Assembly (NCBI GenBank): GCA_021801255.1
Contig: JAJYYH010000036.1
Coordinates: 124,001-188,000, forward strand
DNA from: Pseudomonadota bacterium
Lineage (GTDB): Bacteria > Pseudomonadota > Alphaproteobacteria > Acetobacterales > Acetobacteraceae
DNA length: 64,000 nucleotides
Reading direction: 5' to 3'
The translations under genes were made by a program, and so were the position numbers. Positions 48,449 to 59,596 of the stretch are shown here, in pieces; position 1 is the first letter of the stretch, and each line of letters begins with the position of its first letter. A model generated the notes under the pieces. It saw only the letters and a list, made by a program, of their open reading frames with translations, ran no database searches and was not told the DNA's origin.

Positions 48449-49396
48449 TCAGCGCGCGAAGGCCACCCGCAACGCGCCCGCGATGTCCGCCACCGCCTCG
48501 TCGGCCGCGGGGATCACCTTACCCATGGTGAGGAAGCCGTGGATCAGTCCCTCGAAGCGCTTGAGCGTGACCGGCACGCCGGCCGCGCGGAGCCGGTTGG
48601 CGTAGTCCTCGCCCTCGTCGCTGAGCGGATCGCAACCGGCGATGAGAACGAGCGCCGGGGGCAGGCCGGCGAAAGAGGCGGCGCGGAGCGGCGAGGCGCG
48701 CCAATCGGCGATGTCGCCGGGGCCGCGCAGGTAATGGTCGCGGAACCACTCCATGGTCGGGCGGGTGAGCAGCAAGCCCTCGGCAAAACGCTGATGCGAG
48801 GGATGGGTCATGGCGAATTCGGTCGCCGGATAGATCAGCGCCTGGAGCGCCAGCGCCGGGCCGCCCTGATCGCGCGCGGTCAGTGCCACGACGCTGGCGA
48901 GATTGCCCCCGGCGCTGTCGCCGCCCACCGCCAGTCGCTTCGGATCGAGGCCGAGACTGGCGGCCGAGTCTGCGATCCACGCGGTCGCGGCAATCGCATC
49001 CTCGACGGCGGCGGGAAATTTATGCTCCGGCGCCAGGCGGTAGTCGACCGAGACCACGGCGGCGCGGGCAGCATTGGCGATCTGGCGGCAGACCACGTCG
49101 TGGGTGTCGAGATCGCCGATCACCCAGCCGCCGCCATGGAAATAGACCAGCGCCGGCAGCACCGCCTCGGCCGCGCTGCCCGCCGGACGATAGAAGCGAA
49201 GCGGGATAGCGCCGGCCGGACCGGGAGCCGCGAGTGCGCGGATTTCGGCCATCTCGGGCGGCTCGGGGGCGAGCACGGCACGCGCCGCGCGGGAATATTC
49301 CCGCGCCACTGCGGGCGCCAGCGTCTCATAGGCCGGCCGGCCCGAGAGCCGGATCATTTCGAGCACTTTTCCGGCGTGGCTATCGAGCGGCATCAT
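48449..49396 (-). CDS. Alpha/beta hydrolase, hormone-sensitive lipase family esterase
   Basis: 315 residues. Oxyanion-hole motif YFHGGGWVIGDLDTHD near residue 82, nucleophile GDSAGGN near 155, aspartate in DPLSDEG near 250 and histidine in GLIHGFL near 282. This arrangement is typical of family IV carboxylesterases acting on short-chain esters. Start at 49396 with a GGGAG site; an immediately following ATG (49393) is equally possible. Confidence 0.9.
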   Translation of the reverse strand: MMPLDSHAGKVLEMIRLSGRPAYETLAPAVAREYSRAARAVLAPEPPEMAEIRALAAPGPAGAIPLRFYRPAGSAAEAVLPALVYFHGGGWVIGDLDTHDVVCRQIANAARAAVVSVDYRLAPEHKFPAAVEDAIAATAWIADSAASLGLDPKRLAVGGDSAGGNLASVVALTARDQGGPALALQALIYPATEFAMTHPSHQRFAEGLLLTRPTMEWFRDHYLRGPGDIADWRASPLRAASFAGLPPALVLIAGCDPLSDEGEDYANRLRAAGVPVTLKRFEGLIHGFLTMGKVIPAADEAVADIAGALRVAFAR

Positions 49397-49480
49397 TTTC
49401 TCCCTCTTGTCCCTCACCCTCGCGGGCCACGCGGGGACGATGTTTCCGATCAGAACAATGCCGCCACGGCGGCCCCGCAA

Positions 49481-49999
49481 TCAAGGGATGCCGAAGCCGA
49501 AGCCGACACCGAAGCCGGCAGGGGCGAACAGCGGCGGGCCGAACACCACCGGTGGCGGCGCCATGACAACGGGGGGCGCGAAGATCGGGGGAGCGAACAA
49601 GATCGGCGGCGGCGCAACGACGACCGCGCCGAACATCGGACCGCCGATGAAACCACCGCCCCACCAAGGATGCCACCCCCCCCAGCCGTAGCCCCCCCAG
49701 CCCCATGGCCGGCCACCCCAATAGCCGCCGCGCCAGCCGCCCCATCCGCCATAGCCGCCGCGCCACCCACCCCATCCGCCATAGCCGCCACGCCAACCAC
49801 CATACCCACCGCGCCAATCACCATACCCACCGCGCCAATCACCATACCCACCGCGCCAACCGCCATATCCGCCATGCCATCCTCCATAACCGCCTCGCCA
49901 GCCACCATAACCGCCGTGCCAATCGGCCCGTGCCGGCACGTCGGCGGCAAGCCCGAGCAGGATAGCCGCCGCGATCATCGCGGCTCCGAACGCCCGCAT
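49481..49999 (-). CDS. Secreted Gly/Tyr/Trp-rich repeat protein
   Basis: 172 residues. Signal peptide (RAFGAAMIAAAILLGLAADV, cleavage near ARA at 24), a repeat region (~25-95) built of WRGGYGG and WRGGYGD heptads, then a tryptophan-rich block and a hydrophobic Pro/Ala/Val/Phe tail ending GFGVGFGFGIP. The role is unknown; such proteins may lie in the outer envelope. ATG 49999 follows a GGAGA site; the open frame further upstream is not protein-like. Confidence 0.75.
   Translation of the reverse strand: MRAFGAAMIAAAILLGLAADVPARADWHGGYGGWRGGYGGWHGGYGGWRGGYGDWRGGYGDWRGGYGGWRGGYGGWGGWRGGYGGWGGWRGGYWGGRPWGWGGYGWGGWHPWWGGGFIGGPMFGAVVVAPPPILFAPPIFAPPVVMAPPPVVFGPPLFAPAGFGVGFGFGIP
49715..49924. repeat. 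21-bp-type tandem repeats inside the Gly/Tyr/Trp-rich gene
   Basis: Ten or so imperfect 21-base units, such as CACCATACCCACCGCGCCAAT repeated around 49800-49850. They keep the frame and encode the heptapeptide. Copy number could vary between strains. Not a CRISPR: there are no spacers of unrelated sequence. Confidence 0.8.
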
Positions 50000-50226
50000 G
50001 GAAAATCTCCTCGCTTCCCGCGACCCGGTCGCGGCCCATTCAACCGAGACCAATCTAAACCGCGAACATGGCGGAGTCCGGGCGGCCTCGTATCTTTTTG
50101 GTAAGAAAACATCTCCAGGATGGCGTCTCGCGCCCCTGTGAAGCCGTATCCCCCAACCGCCACGGAGCCTCTGGAATGCCACTGCGCTTCTCCGCTATCA
50201 TCACCGGCCGAGCGAGGAGATGGCGC

Positions 50227-50571
50227 GTGGCCGCTGAGGATAAAACTCTTGTCCGAGCCCTGAAACGTCAGGTCAAGGCGGCGTTGCCGCCGTTCCTGTT
50301 CCTGGCGCTGGCGCTCTATTTCGGCTGGAACGCGACCCGCGGGGATCTCGGGCTCAAGGCCTACGCTGCGCGCCAGCGCGATCTCCAGAACGCCGAAGCC
50401 ACCAAGGCACTCGTCGCGGCCGACACCGCTTCTTGGGAGCGGCGGGTCCAATCACTCCGCGCCGGCCATCTCGACCCCGACATGCTCGAGGAGCGCGCCC
50501 GCGCCATGCTCAATCTCGCCGATCCCGCCGACATCGTCGTGCCCTACGGCAAGGCCGGCCCGATTTTCTGA
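50227..50571 (+). CDS. Septum formation initiator (FtsB/DivIC-like) protein
   Basis: 114 residues: a short cytoplasmic N-terminus, one membrane segment (PPFLFLALALYFGWNAT, residues ~20-38), then a coiled-coil region (AYAARQRDLQNAEATKALVA) and the DPDMLEERARAMLNLADPADIVV tail that is characteristic of alphaproteobacterial FtsB-like proteins. It probably joins the FtsQ-FtsL-type divisome subcomplex. GTG 50227 has a GAGGAG site; ATG 50176 would add 17 basic residues. In many relatives this gene is beside eno or pdhA, but here it stands alone. Confidence 0.8.
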   Translation: MAAEDKTLVRALKRQVKAALPPFLFLALALYFGWNATRGDLGLKAYAARQRDLQNAEATKALVAADTASWERRVQSLRAGHLDPDMLEERARAMLNLADPADIVVPYGKAGPIF

Positions 50572-53190
<2,619 letters not shown>

Positions 53191-53227
53191 TCTCGGACGA
53201 TAGGACCTAAAAGATTCGGGAAGAAAG

Positions 53228-53281
53228 GCCAGGAGGACGCTGCCCTCCTGGACCTCCCGCCAGGGGCCGAGCCCCTGGACC
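53228..53281 (+). repeat. Dispersed dyad repeat, copy F, short form
   Basis: CCAGGAGGACGCTGCCCTCCTGG is followed directly by CCAGGGGCCGAGCCCCTGG; the middle of the family consensus is deleted. It lies 38 bp past the katG stop, between convergent genes. Confidence 0.65.
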
Positions 53282-53304
53282 TCAATCGATTTATCCCGGC
53301 GCGC

Positions 53305-54378
53305 TCACAGCTCGGTGCCGCGGGTGCCGACGTCGATCGCGTAGATGGATTTGCTTGCGGCGATGAACAGGCGGTTATGGTGGTGGCCGCCAAAGCAGAG
53401 GTTGCCGGCCACTTCGGGGAGCACGATGGCGCCGATCGGCGTGCCATCAGGGGCAAAAACGCGCACGCCGTTCATGTTGGGCGGGCCCCAGCCGCCGGCG
53501 CACCAGAGGTTCCCGTCCTCATCGACGCGCATATCATCGGCGATATAAGTGCCGTCGTCCCTGAAATCGTGGAAGACGCGGTCGTTGGTGAGTTTGCCAT
53601 CCTCGCCGACATCGAACACGCGGACCAGGGTGTGTTTGGGTTCTGGCCCGCCGAGAATGCCGGTATCGGAGATGTAGAGTTTTTTCTCATCGGGCGAGAA
53701 GCAGAGCCCGTTCGGCATCGAGAAATCGCCGACGACGACGCTGAGTTTGTTGGTTTTCGGATCGAAGCGATAAACGTTGCGCGGCAGTTCGGGCTCGGCA
53801 CGGTTGCCCTCGTGGTCGCCGCCGATGCCGTAGGTGGGATCGGTGAACCAGATCGTGTCGTCTGATTTCACAATCACGCCGTTCGGGGAATTGAGTTTTT
53901 TCCCCTGGTAGCTGTCGGCGATGGTGATGACGCTGCCGTCATATTCGGTGCGGCTGATGCGCCGCCCGCCTTGTTCGCAGGAAACCAGCCTGCCCTGTCG
54001 GTCGCGCGTGTTGCCGTTGACATAGTCCGAGGGATAACGGAAAATTGTTGTCTGACTGGTCATCGTATCGTAGCGCAGGATGCGGTTGTTCGGGATATCG
54101 CTGAACAACAGGCTGTGCATATCGCCGAACCACACTGGCCCCTCGGTCCACACCGCGCCAGTCCAGATGCGCTCGAGCGAAGTCGTGCCGGCGTTGTATT
54201 TGGCAAAGCGCGGATCGAAAACCTCGAAGGCGGGATCAGGGTAGATGACGGTGGTGGGGTCATCCCAGTTGCGCGGCGGCGGCGTGGTGCCGGGGGGATC
54301 GCTTTGCGCCTGCGCCGCCGTCGCGGCCAAGCCCACCGCGCTCGCGGCCAAGCCGCGGAGCAGCATACGTCGGTCCAT
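53305..54378 (-). CDS. SMP-30/gluconolactonase-like secreted protein
   Basis: 357 residues with a twin-arginine-like leader (DRRMLLRGLAASAVGLAATA). The six-bladed propeller has EGPVWFGDMHSLLFSDIPNN near 80, LNSPNGVIVKSDDTIWFTDPTYG near 165 (metal-site asparagine and aspartate), and MPNGLCFSPDEKKLYISDTG near 225. Members hydrolyse sugar or other lactones with a divalent metal. Gene is monocistronic; no pathway partner is adjacent. Confidence 0.87.
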   Translation of the reverse strand: MDRRMLLRGLAASAVGLAATAAQAQSDPPGTTPPPRNWDDPTTVIYPDPAFEVFDPRFAKYNAGTTSLERIWTGAVWTEGPVWFGDMHSLLFSDIPNNRILRYDTMTSQTTIFRYPSDYVNGNTRDRQGRLVSCEQGGRRISRTEYDGSVITIADSYQGKKLNSPNGVIVKSDDTIWFTDPTYGIGGDHEGNRAEPELPRNVYRFDPKTNKLSVVVGDFSMPNGLCFSPDEKKLYISDTGILGGPEPKHTLVRVFDVGEDGKLTNDRVFHDFRDDGTYIADDMRVDEDGNLWCAGGWGPPNMNGVRVFAPDGTPIGAIVLPEVAGNLCFGGHHHNRLFIAASKSIYAIDVGTRGTEL

Positions 54379-54461
54379 TGGTTGTTTCCTTCCCTATTCT
54401 TCCGGAATTTTTCCACGGAACGCTGAGATATTAGCGCTCCGCGTCCGGCAAGGGAAGAAAT

Positions 54462-55484
54462 TTAACCCGCGCGCGGCGTCGGATCCGCGCCGACGCGCAC
54501 CAGCAGTTTGCCGAAATTTTTTCCCCCCAGGATGCCGACCAGCGCCTCGGGCGCATTCTCCAGACCTTCGATGATATCCTCGCGGTATTTCAGGCTGCCG
54601 TCGCGCACCCAGGGCGTCGCCAGCGCCCGCCATTCAGCGAAGCGTTCGGGTTTGTCCGAGACGATGAGGCCCTGGATGTGCAGCCGGTTGCGCACCACCA
54701 TCATCAGGTTCGGCCCCGGCCGCGGCTCGGTGTCGTTGTATTCCGCCACCATGCCACACATCACCACGCGGCCGAAGACATTGAGCCGGGAAAACACGAG
54801 GCGCTGCAACTCGCCGCCGACATTCTCGAAATAGACATCGATCCCCTTGGGGCAGACATCGTTGAGCGCCGCCTTGAGATCGAGGGCGCGGTGGTCGATG
54901 CACTCATCGAAGCCGAGCGTCTCCTGCACGTAGAGGCATTTTTCGGCGCCCCCGGCAACGCCCACGACACGGGCGCCGGCGCGCTTGGCAAGCTGGCCAG
55001 CAACCGAGCCGACCGCGCCGGAGGCGGCCGAGATCACCACGGTTTCGCCGGCTTTCGGCCGCCCGATATCGGTCATGCCGGAATAGGCGGTGGTGCCCGG
55101 CATGCCGAGCACGCCGAGATAGGTCGAGAGCGGCGCGCCGTCGCGCGGCAGTTTTGTGAGGAACTTGGTGTCAGAGACGAGATGCGAAGCCCAGCCGCGC
55201 GGGCCCACCACGATATCACCGGGCGCGAAGCCCGGCGCGCGGGAAGTGACCACCTCGCCGATGGTCTCACCCTCCATGACGCCGCCGATCGGCACCGGGG
55301 CGGCGTAGGATTTGGCCTCCGACAGCCGCCCACGCATGTAGGGGTCGATCGAGAGCCAGATTGTGCGTGTCAGCACCTGCCCCTCGGCGGGTGTCGGAAC
55401 GGCGCTTTCCTCGATCGCAAAAATATCCGGGGTTGGCGCGCCGACCGGGCGGCGGCGCAGGACAACAGCGCGGCGCGTGCTCAT
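54462..55484 (-). CDS. NADP-dependent oxidoreductase, leukotriene B4 12-hydroxydehydrogenase/CurA type
   Basis: 340-residue zinc-free medium-chain reductase. LSIDPYMRGRLSE near residue 45, the NADP-binding SAASGAVGSVAGQLAKRAGARVVG near 150, and YFENVGGE near 220 are diagnostic. Members reduce alkenal/alkenone double bonds. The C-terminal GLIVSDKPERFAEW matches the family. ATG 55484 overlaps the upstream alcohol dehydrogenase stop by 4 bp, so the two form an operon. Confidence 0.9.
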   Translation of the reverse strand: MSTRRAVVLRRRPVGAPTPDIFAIEESAVPTPAEGQVLTRTIWLSIDPYMRGRLSEAKSYAAPVPIGGVMEGETIGEVVTSRAPGFAPGDIVVGPRGWASHLVSDTKFLTKLPRDGAPLSTYLGVLGMPGTTAYSGMTDIGRPKAGETVVISAASGAVGSVAGQLAKRAGARVVGVAGGAEKCLYVQETLGFDECIDHRALDLKAALNDVCPKGIDVYFENVGGELQRLVFSRLNVFGRVVMCGMVAEYNDTEPRPGPNLMMVVRNRLHIQGLIVSDKPERFAEWRALATPWVRDGSLKYREDIIEGLENAPEALVGILGGKNFGKLLVRVGADPTPRAG

Positions 55485-56542
55485 GCTGCCTCCGCGCGCA
55501 GGACGAGGCGCCCGGTGACCTTGCCATCGCGGAGCCGCATCAAGGCGTCGTTCGCCTCGCGTTGTGGCACCATGGACACCGGCAGCGGCTTGATCCCACC
55601 GTTCTGCGCCAGTTTCACCAACGCCCGCAAATCCTTCACCGTGCCGACATAGCTCCCCTGGACGGTAAGCGCGCGGATCGGCATCAGGGGCAGCGGCAGC
55701 GACAATTCGCCGCCGAACAGGCCGACCTGGACGAGTTTGCCGCCCTTGCGCAGGGCATCGAACGCGAACCGGGCGGTCGCCGTGCCGTTGACGAGATCGA
55801 TCACCGCCGCGACCGGCCCGCCGCAGGCTTCCATGATGCGCTTGGCGACACCCTCGCCCGTGCCATCGACGGTTTTGCTCGCCCCTTCGCGCAGGGCGGC
55901 GGCGCGTTTTTCGGCGCTGACATCGACCACGACGATATTCTTGTGCTTGAGCGCCTTGAGGATCTCGATGGCGTTCATCCCCAGGCCGCCGGCGCCGACC
56001 AGCACGATCGGCTCCTCGGGCGCGAGCGGCATGACCTTCTGGATCGCCGAATAGACGGTGATCCCCGAGCAGGCATAGGTCGCCGCGACCGCCGGATCGA
56101 GGGTGCCGGGATCGACGAGATGGCGCGGATGCGGCGCCAGCACATGGGTTGCGTAGCCGCCGTTCTGATAGACGCCGAGGCTCTTCGGCTTGAGGCACAT
56201 ATTGTCCTCGTCGGCCCGACACGCGGCGCACTCGCCACAGCCGACCCAGGGATAGACGATCCGAAGATCACCCAGTTTCACGCCCTTGGCGTCGGGGCCG
56301 AGCTTGACCACGCGGCCGACGATCTCGTGACCCATGGCGAGCGGCAGCACGACGCCACGATCGACGAGCGACATCTTCTTGCCGCCGCCGAGATCGTAAT
56401 AGCCCTCCCAGATATGGAGATCGGAATGGCAGACGCCGCAATGCGTCGTCTCCAGAAGCACTTCCGTCCCCTTCGGCTCCGGGGTCGGAAATTCCATTTC
56501 CTTGAGCGGTGCTCCGTTTTCCACCACGGCCCAGGCGCGCAT
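55481..56542 (-). CDS. Zinc-dependent NAD(P)-alcohol dehydrogenase
   Basis: 353 residues. Catalytic-zinc motifs CGVCHSDLHIWEG near 38 and GHEIVGRV near 72; structural-zinc cysteines in CGECAACRADEDNMC near 103-117; cofactor loop VGAGGLGMNAIEIL near 180. It oxidises or reduces a primary or secondary alcohol. ATG 56542 stands behind an AAGGAGG site. The substrate is unknown, but the coupled downstream alkenal reductase suggests handling of an unsaturated alcohol or aldehyde. Confidence 0.9.
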   Translation of the reverse strand: MRAWAVVENGAPLKEMEFPTPEPKGTEVLLETTHCGVCHSDLHIWEGYYDLGGGKKMSLVDRGVVLPLAMGHEIVGRVVKLGPDAKGVKLGDLRIVYPWVGCGECAACRADEDNMCLKPKSLGVYQNGGYATHVLAPHPRHLVDPGTLDPAVAATYACSGITVYSAIQKVMPLAPEEPIVLVGAGGLGMNAIEILKALKHKNIVVVDVSAEKRAAALREGASKTVDGTGEGVAKRIMEACGGPVAAVIDLVNGTATARFAFDALRKGGKLVQVGLFGGELSLPLPLMPIRALTVQGSYVGTVKDLRALVKLAQNGGIKPLPVSMVPQREANDALMRLRDGKVTGRLVLRAEAA

Positions 56543-56750
56543 CGTTTTCCTCCTTAGATCGGTCTCGCTTGCCGGCATGGGAGAACGCCGCGCACCGGCC
56601 GTCAAGCGGGGTCCGCCATTTGGCTGGATGCCTCGGAATACTCTTATATTTTGATGCCAATCAGAAGCGTTGCGCGGGATCCTTGAATTTAAAACCTGGT
56701 TCTGTCATCTCATGCTAGTAATCTGAAATGCTGGAAAAGGAGAGCCGTGT

Positions 56751-56966
56751 ATGTCAAAAAAGATGGCTCGGATGGCCAGTCAGAGGCATCGTCTTGATGG
56801 GCCTGTTGAGCATATCGATCAAAAAAAATCCAATGGACGGGAGATCTGGCACGTCAAAGTCGCTGGGGTGTCCCGTAAGCGAGTAACCTCGGAAACGTCC
56901 ATTAATATCATGGACGACGCCGTGCGGGATTTTGCGCCCACGTTGAAGCGGCTGGCCAATCGGTAA
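56751..56966 (+). CDS. Probable antitoxin of a Fic/Doc-type toxin-antitoxin pair
   Basis: 71 residues, basic N-terminus (SKKMARMASQRHRLDGPVEH), then REIWHVKVAGVSRKRVTSET and DDAVRDFAPTLKRLANR. Small proteins of this pattern stand directly before Doc-like toxins in alphaproteobacteria and are taken to neutralise them. The region is less GC-rich than its surroundings, pointing to acquisition. The toxin reading frame begins within the last codons. Confidence 0.65.
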   Translation: MSKKMARMASQRHRLDGPVEHIDQKKSNGREIWHVKVAGVSRKRVTSETSINIMDDAVRDFAPTLKRLANR

Positions 56967-57057
56967 GCGGCATTATCGCATAACCCTCGCTGATGCGCTA
57001 AGCGCCCATGAGCGGGCGCTTAGCTTTGGTGGCTTATGCGGCGTTCTCAATTCCGAA

Positions 57058-57363
57058 ATGATTCATTCGGCTTTAGCGCGGCCATATACTGGTTATTATC
57101 CGCGCATAGAGCAGAAAGCGGCTGCGCTCGTCGAATCGATGGTCAACAATCATGGATTCGCTGATGGTAACAAGCGCACAACCATAATACTTACATACAC
57201 CTTGCTCAAACGTAGTGGGTTCTGGCTCCGATCCGCAGAGAAAAAGGATACAGTCAACGAAGAATTGGAAACCATGATCATCGCGGCAGCATCAGGAAAT
57301 ATGAACTACGCCGCAATTTTGGATTGGTTCAGAGAGCGAATCTCGAAATCTTCGGCAATTTGA
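57058..57363 (+). CDS. Fic/Doc family (death-on-curing) toxin
   Basis: The Fic core motif HGFADGNKRTT is intact (histidine near 57152), so the protein could transfer a phosphate- or nucleotide-containing group to a target; Doc phosphorylates EF-Tu. Family similarity begins further upstream than any usual start: from 56971 the frame reads HYRITLADALSAHERALSFG, then GLCGVLNSEMIHSALARPYT, but there is no ATG, GTG or TTG between the frame's stop at 56944 and the ATG at 57058. Starting at 57058 loses ~30 conserved residues. A non-standard start or an inactivating mutation is likely. Confidence 0.7.
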   Translation: MIHSALARPYTGYYPRIEQKAAALVESMVNNHGFADGNKRTTIILTYTLLKRSGFWLRSAEKKDTVNEELETMIIAAASGNMNYAAILDWFRERISKSSAI

Positions 57364-57468
57364 AACTTGTTATTTAAACCACCCCCCTTTCCCTCATGTG
57401 CACCTACATGACGATGCCGCGCGTATCCCCATCGGAGAAGCAAGTGCCCACAAAGGACCGGCTCTACA

Positions 57469-58446
57469 TTACCTTCCCTTGACCTCCGGATTGACCACGC
57501 GCATCGGCGCGCCGTCGAGGAAGGCGAGGATGTTTTGGATCGCCTCGCCGTAGAACTGGCGGAAGATCGGCGTGGTGGCGAAGCCGAGATGGGGGGTGAG
57601 CACGGTGTTGGGCAAAATGCGCAGCGGATGGTCGGCGGGCAGCGGCTCGGTGTCAAAAACATCGAGCGCCGCGATGATGCGTCCCTCGCGGAGCGCCGCG
57701 ACCAGCGCCGCCTCCTCGATCAGCGGGCCGCGGGCGGTGTTGACGACGATCGCACCCGGCTTGAGCCGCGCCAACTCGGCAGCGCCGAGCACACCGCGGG
57801 TGCGGGCGGAGAGCACGAGATGGAGACTGATCGCGTCCGACTGCGCAAGCAGCGCCTCTTTCGTCGCATACTCCGCCCCGGCCTCGGCGGCGCGTTCAGG
57901 GGTGAGGTTGGGGCTCCAGGCGAGCACGCGCATTCCGAGCGCGCGGCCATATCCCGCCATGCGTGCCCCGATCCGCCCCAACCCGATGATCCCGAGGGTT
58001 TGCCCGGCAAGCACGCGGCCGAGCCCCACCCCCTCCTGGAAACGCCCGGCGCGGATCGCCGCGTCCCCGGCCGGGATGCGGCGCGAAGCCGCCAGCAGAA
58101 GGCCGAGCGCCAGTTCCGCGGTTGCCGCCCCGGATGATTGGCTGCCGGTATTGCACACCAGCACGCCGTGCGCGGTGCACGCGGCGAGATCGAGCGTGCC
58201 GGCGCGCGGGCCGGTCATGGCGATCAGGCGGAGACGCGGCAGTTGTTCGATCAGCCCTGCCGGAAAGGCGGTGCGTTCGCGGAGCGGCAGGAGGATCTCA
58301 TAGCCGGCGAGCCGGGAGGCCGCCTCCGCCGCATCGGCGAAGGGGTGGTCATAAAAATCGACCTCGGCGCGGGCAAGAAGCCTTGTCCAGTCGGCGCTCT
58401 CGCGCGCGACCTTCTGCCAGTCATCAAGCACGGCGATCCTGACCAT
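57469..58446 (-). CDS. D-2-hydroxyacid dehydrogenase family protein
   Basis: 325 residues. Rossmann motif LGIIGLGRIGARMAGYGRALGMRV near 150, VVNTARGPLIEEAALVAAL near 235 with catalytic arginine before it, glutamate and histidine in the downstream GFATTPIFRQFYGEA region (LTPHLGFAT). Acts on D-2-hydroxy acids or phosphoglycerate-like substrates with NAD(P)H; exact substrate unknown. Divergent from the 3-hydroxyacyl-CoA dehydrogenase gene with a 68-bp gap. Confidence 0.88.
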   Translation of the reverse strand: MVRIAVLDDWQKVARESADWTRLLARAEVDFYDHPFADAAEAASRLAGYEILLPLRERTAFPAGLIEQLPRLRLIAMTGPRAGTLDLAACTAHGVLVCNTGSQSSGAATAELALGLLLAASRRIPAGDAAIRAGRFQEGVGLGRVLAGQTLGIIGLGRIGARMAGYGRALGMRVLAWSPNLTPERAAEAGAEYATKEALLAQSDAISLHLVLSARTRGVLGAAELARLKPGAIVVNTARGPLIEEAALVAALREGRIIAALDVFDTEPLPADHPLRILPNTVLTPHLGFATTPIFRQFYGEAIQNILAFLDGAPMRVVNPEVKGR

Positions 58447-58514
58447 TGTCCGCTCCGCGATTTGCTTGCAGGGTGAAGCCTTGCGGACGATCCGGCAAGT
58501 TGAGGAGAAAAAAG

Positions 58515-59447
58515 ATGCGCAAGGTCGCGGTGGTGGGATCGGGATTTATCGGACGGGCCTGGGCGATCGTGTTCGCGCGCGCCGGGTTTGCCGTGGCACT
58601 TTGGGATCCGGCGCCGGGGGCGGTCGCGGCGGCACTCGGCTTCATCGCCGCGCGGCTCCCCGAGCTGCGGGAAGCGGGGCTGCTCGCCGATCCGCCGGAC
58701 GTGGTGCTGGCACGCATCACCCCGGCCGCGAGCCTCCGCGAGGCGCTCGCGGGCGCCGAATATGTCCAGGAAAACGGCCCCGAGCGGGTGGCCGAAAAAG
58801 CCGCGCTGTTCGCCGAGATGGACCGCATCGCCGCCCCCGAAACCATTCTGGCCAGCTCGACCTCGGGTATTCCGGCGAGCCAGTTCACCGGCAATCTCGC
58901 CGGGCGCGGGCGCTGTCTGGTCGCCCATCCGGTCAACCCGCCCTATCTCGTTCCGGTCGTCGAGCTTTGTCCCGCGCCCTGGACGGAACCGACCGTGGTC
59001 GCCCGCGCCCGCGCCCTCATGGTGGCGGCGGGGCAGGTGCCGGCCGAGGTGAAAAAAGAAGTCGCGGGCTTCGTGCTCAACCGGCTGCAAGTGGCGCTCG
59101 TCGCCGAAGCCTTCCGCCTGGTGCGCGACGGCGTGGTCTCGCAGGAGGATCTCGATGCCACCGTCAAGCACGGGCTCGGCCTGCGCTGGTCGTTCATGGG
59201 GCCGTTCGAGACCATCGATCTCAACGCGCCGCAAGGCCTCGCCGATTACATCGCGCGCTATGGCGGGCTCTACGCCGAGGTCGAGCGTGAAATCACGCCC
59301 TGCGAATTGACCCCCGTCCTGGTTGCCGAGATGGACGCCGAGCGGCGCGCGGCCTTGCCGCTCGCCGAACACCCAGCGCGCCAGGCCTGGCGTGATCGGC
59401 GGCTGATGGCGCTGGCGGCGCATAAGGCCAAGCAGGCCAACTCATAA
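58515..59447 (+). CDS. 3-hydroxyacyl-CoA dehydrogenase family protein (lambda-crystallin / L-gulonate dehydrogenase-like)
   Basis: 310 residues. N-terminal NAD-binding VAVVGSGFIGRAWAIVFARAG, then ENGPERVAEKAALFAEMD near 95, catalytic region STSGIPASQF and HPVNPPYLVPVVEL near 140 (His), and GFVLNRLQVALVAEAFRLV near 190. The single-domain length and NPPYLVPVVEL favour the crystallin/carnitine-dehydrogenase branch over the fatty acid oxidation branch. A GAGGAG site precedes ATG 58515. A dispersed repeat follows the stop by eight bases. Confidence 0.87.
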   Translation: MRKVAVVGSGFIGRAWAIVFARAGFAVALWDPAPGAVAAALGFIAARLPELREAGLLADPPDVVLARITPAASLREALAGAEYVQENGPERVAEKAALFAEMDRIAAPETILASSTSGIPASQFTGNLAGRGRCLVAHPVNPPYLVPVVELCPAPWTEPTVVARARALMVAAGQVPAEVKKEVAGFVLNRLQVALVAEAFRLVRDGVVSQEDLDATVKHGLGLRWSFMGPFETIDLNAPQGLADYIARYGGLYAEVEREITPCELTPVLVAEMDAERRAALPLAEHPARQAWRDRRLMALAAHKAKQANS

Positions 59448-59454
59448 AACAAGG

Positions 59455-59562
59455 CCAGGGCGCTGCCCTGGACCCGCTGGGGCCAGCGGCCCCAGACCCG
59501 CATCATGGGAAGGGTTCCAAGGGCTCCGCCCTTGGTGGGGGTGCAGGGGGCAAAGCCCCCTG
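59455..59562 (+). repeat. Dispersed dyad repeat, copy G
   Basis: The most complete copy: CCAGGGCGCTGCCCTGG, CGCTGGGGCCAGCGGCCCCAG, CCAAGGGCTCCGCCCTTGG and GGGGGCAAAGCCCCC in order. It fills the gap between the dehydrogenase gene and murJ. Confidence 0.85.
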
Positions 59563-59596
59563 CTATAGATTTACCGCGCTCTGATCACGGATTTTC

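Noticed and set aside
49715-49924. Short regular repeats resembling a CRISPR array
   Set aside because: Units are contiguous 21-mers without unique spacers and encode a heptapeptide repeat.
48539-50104. 521-residue plus-strand open frame
   Set aside because: Antisense to the esterase and the repeat protein; low-complexity Pro/Ala/Thr tail reflects the repeats.
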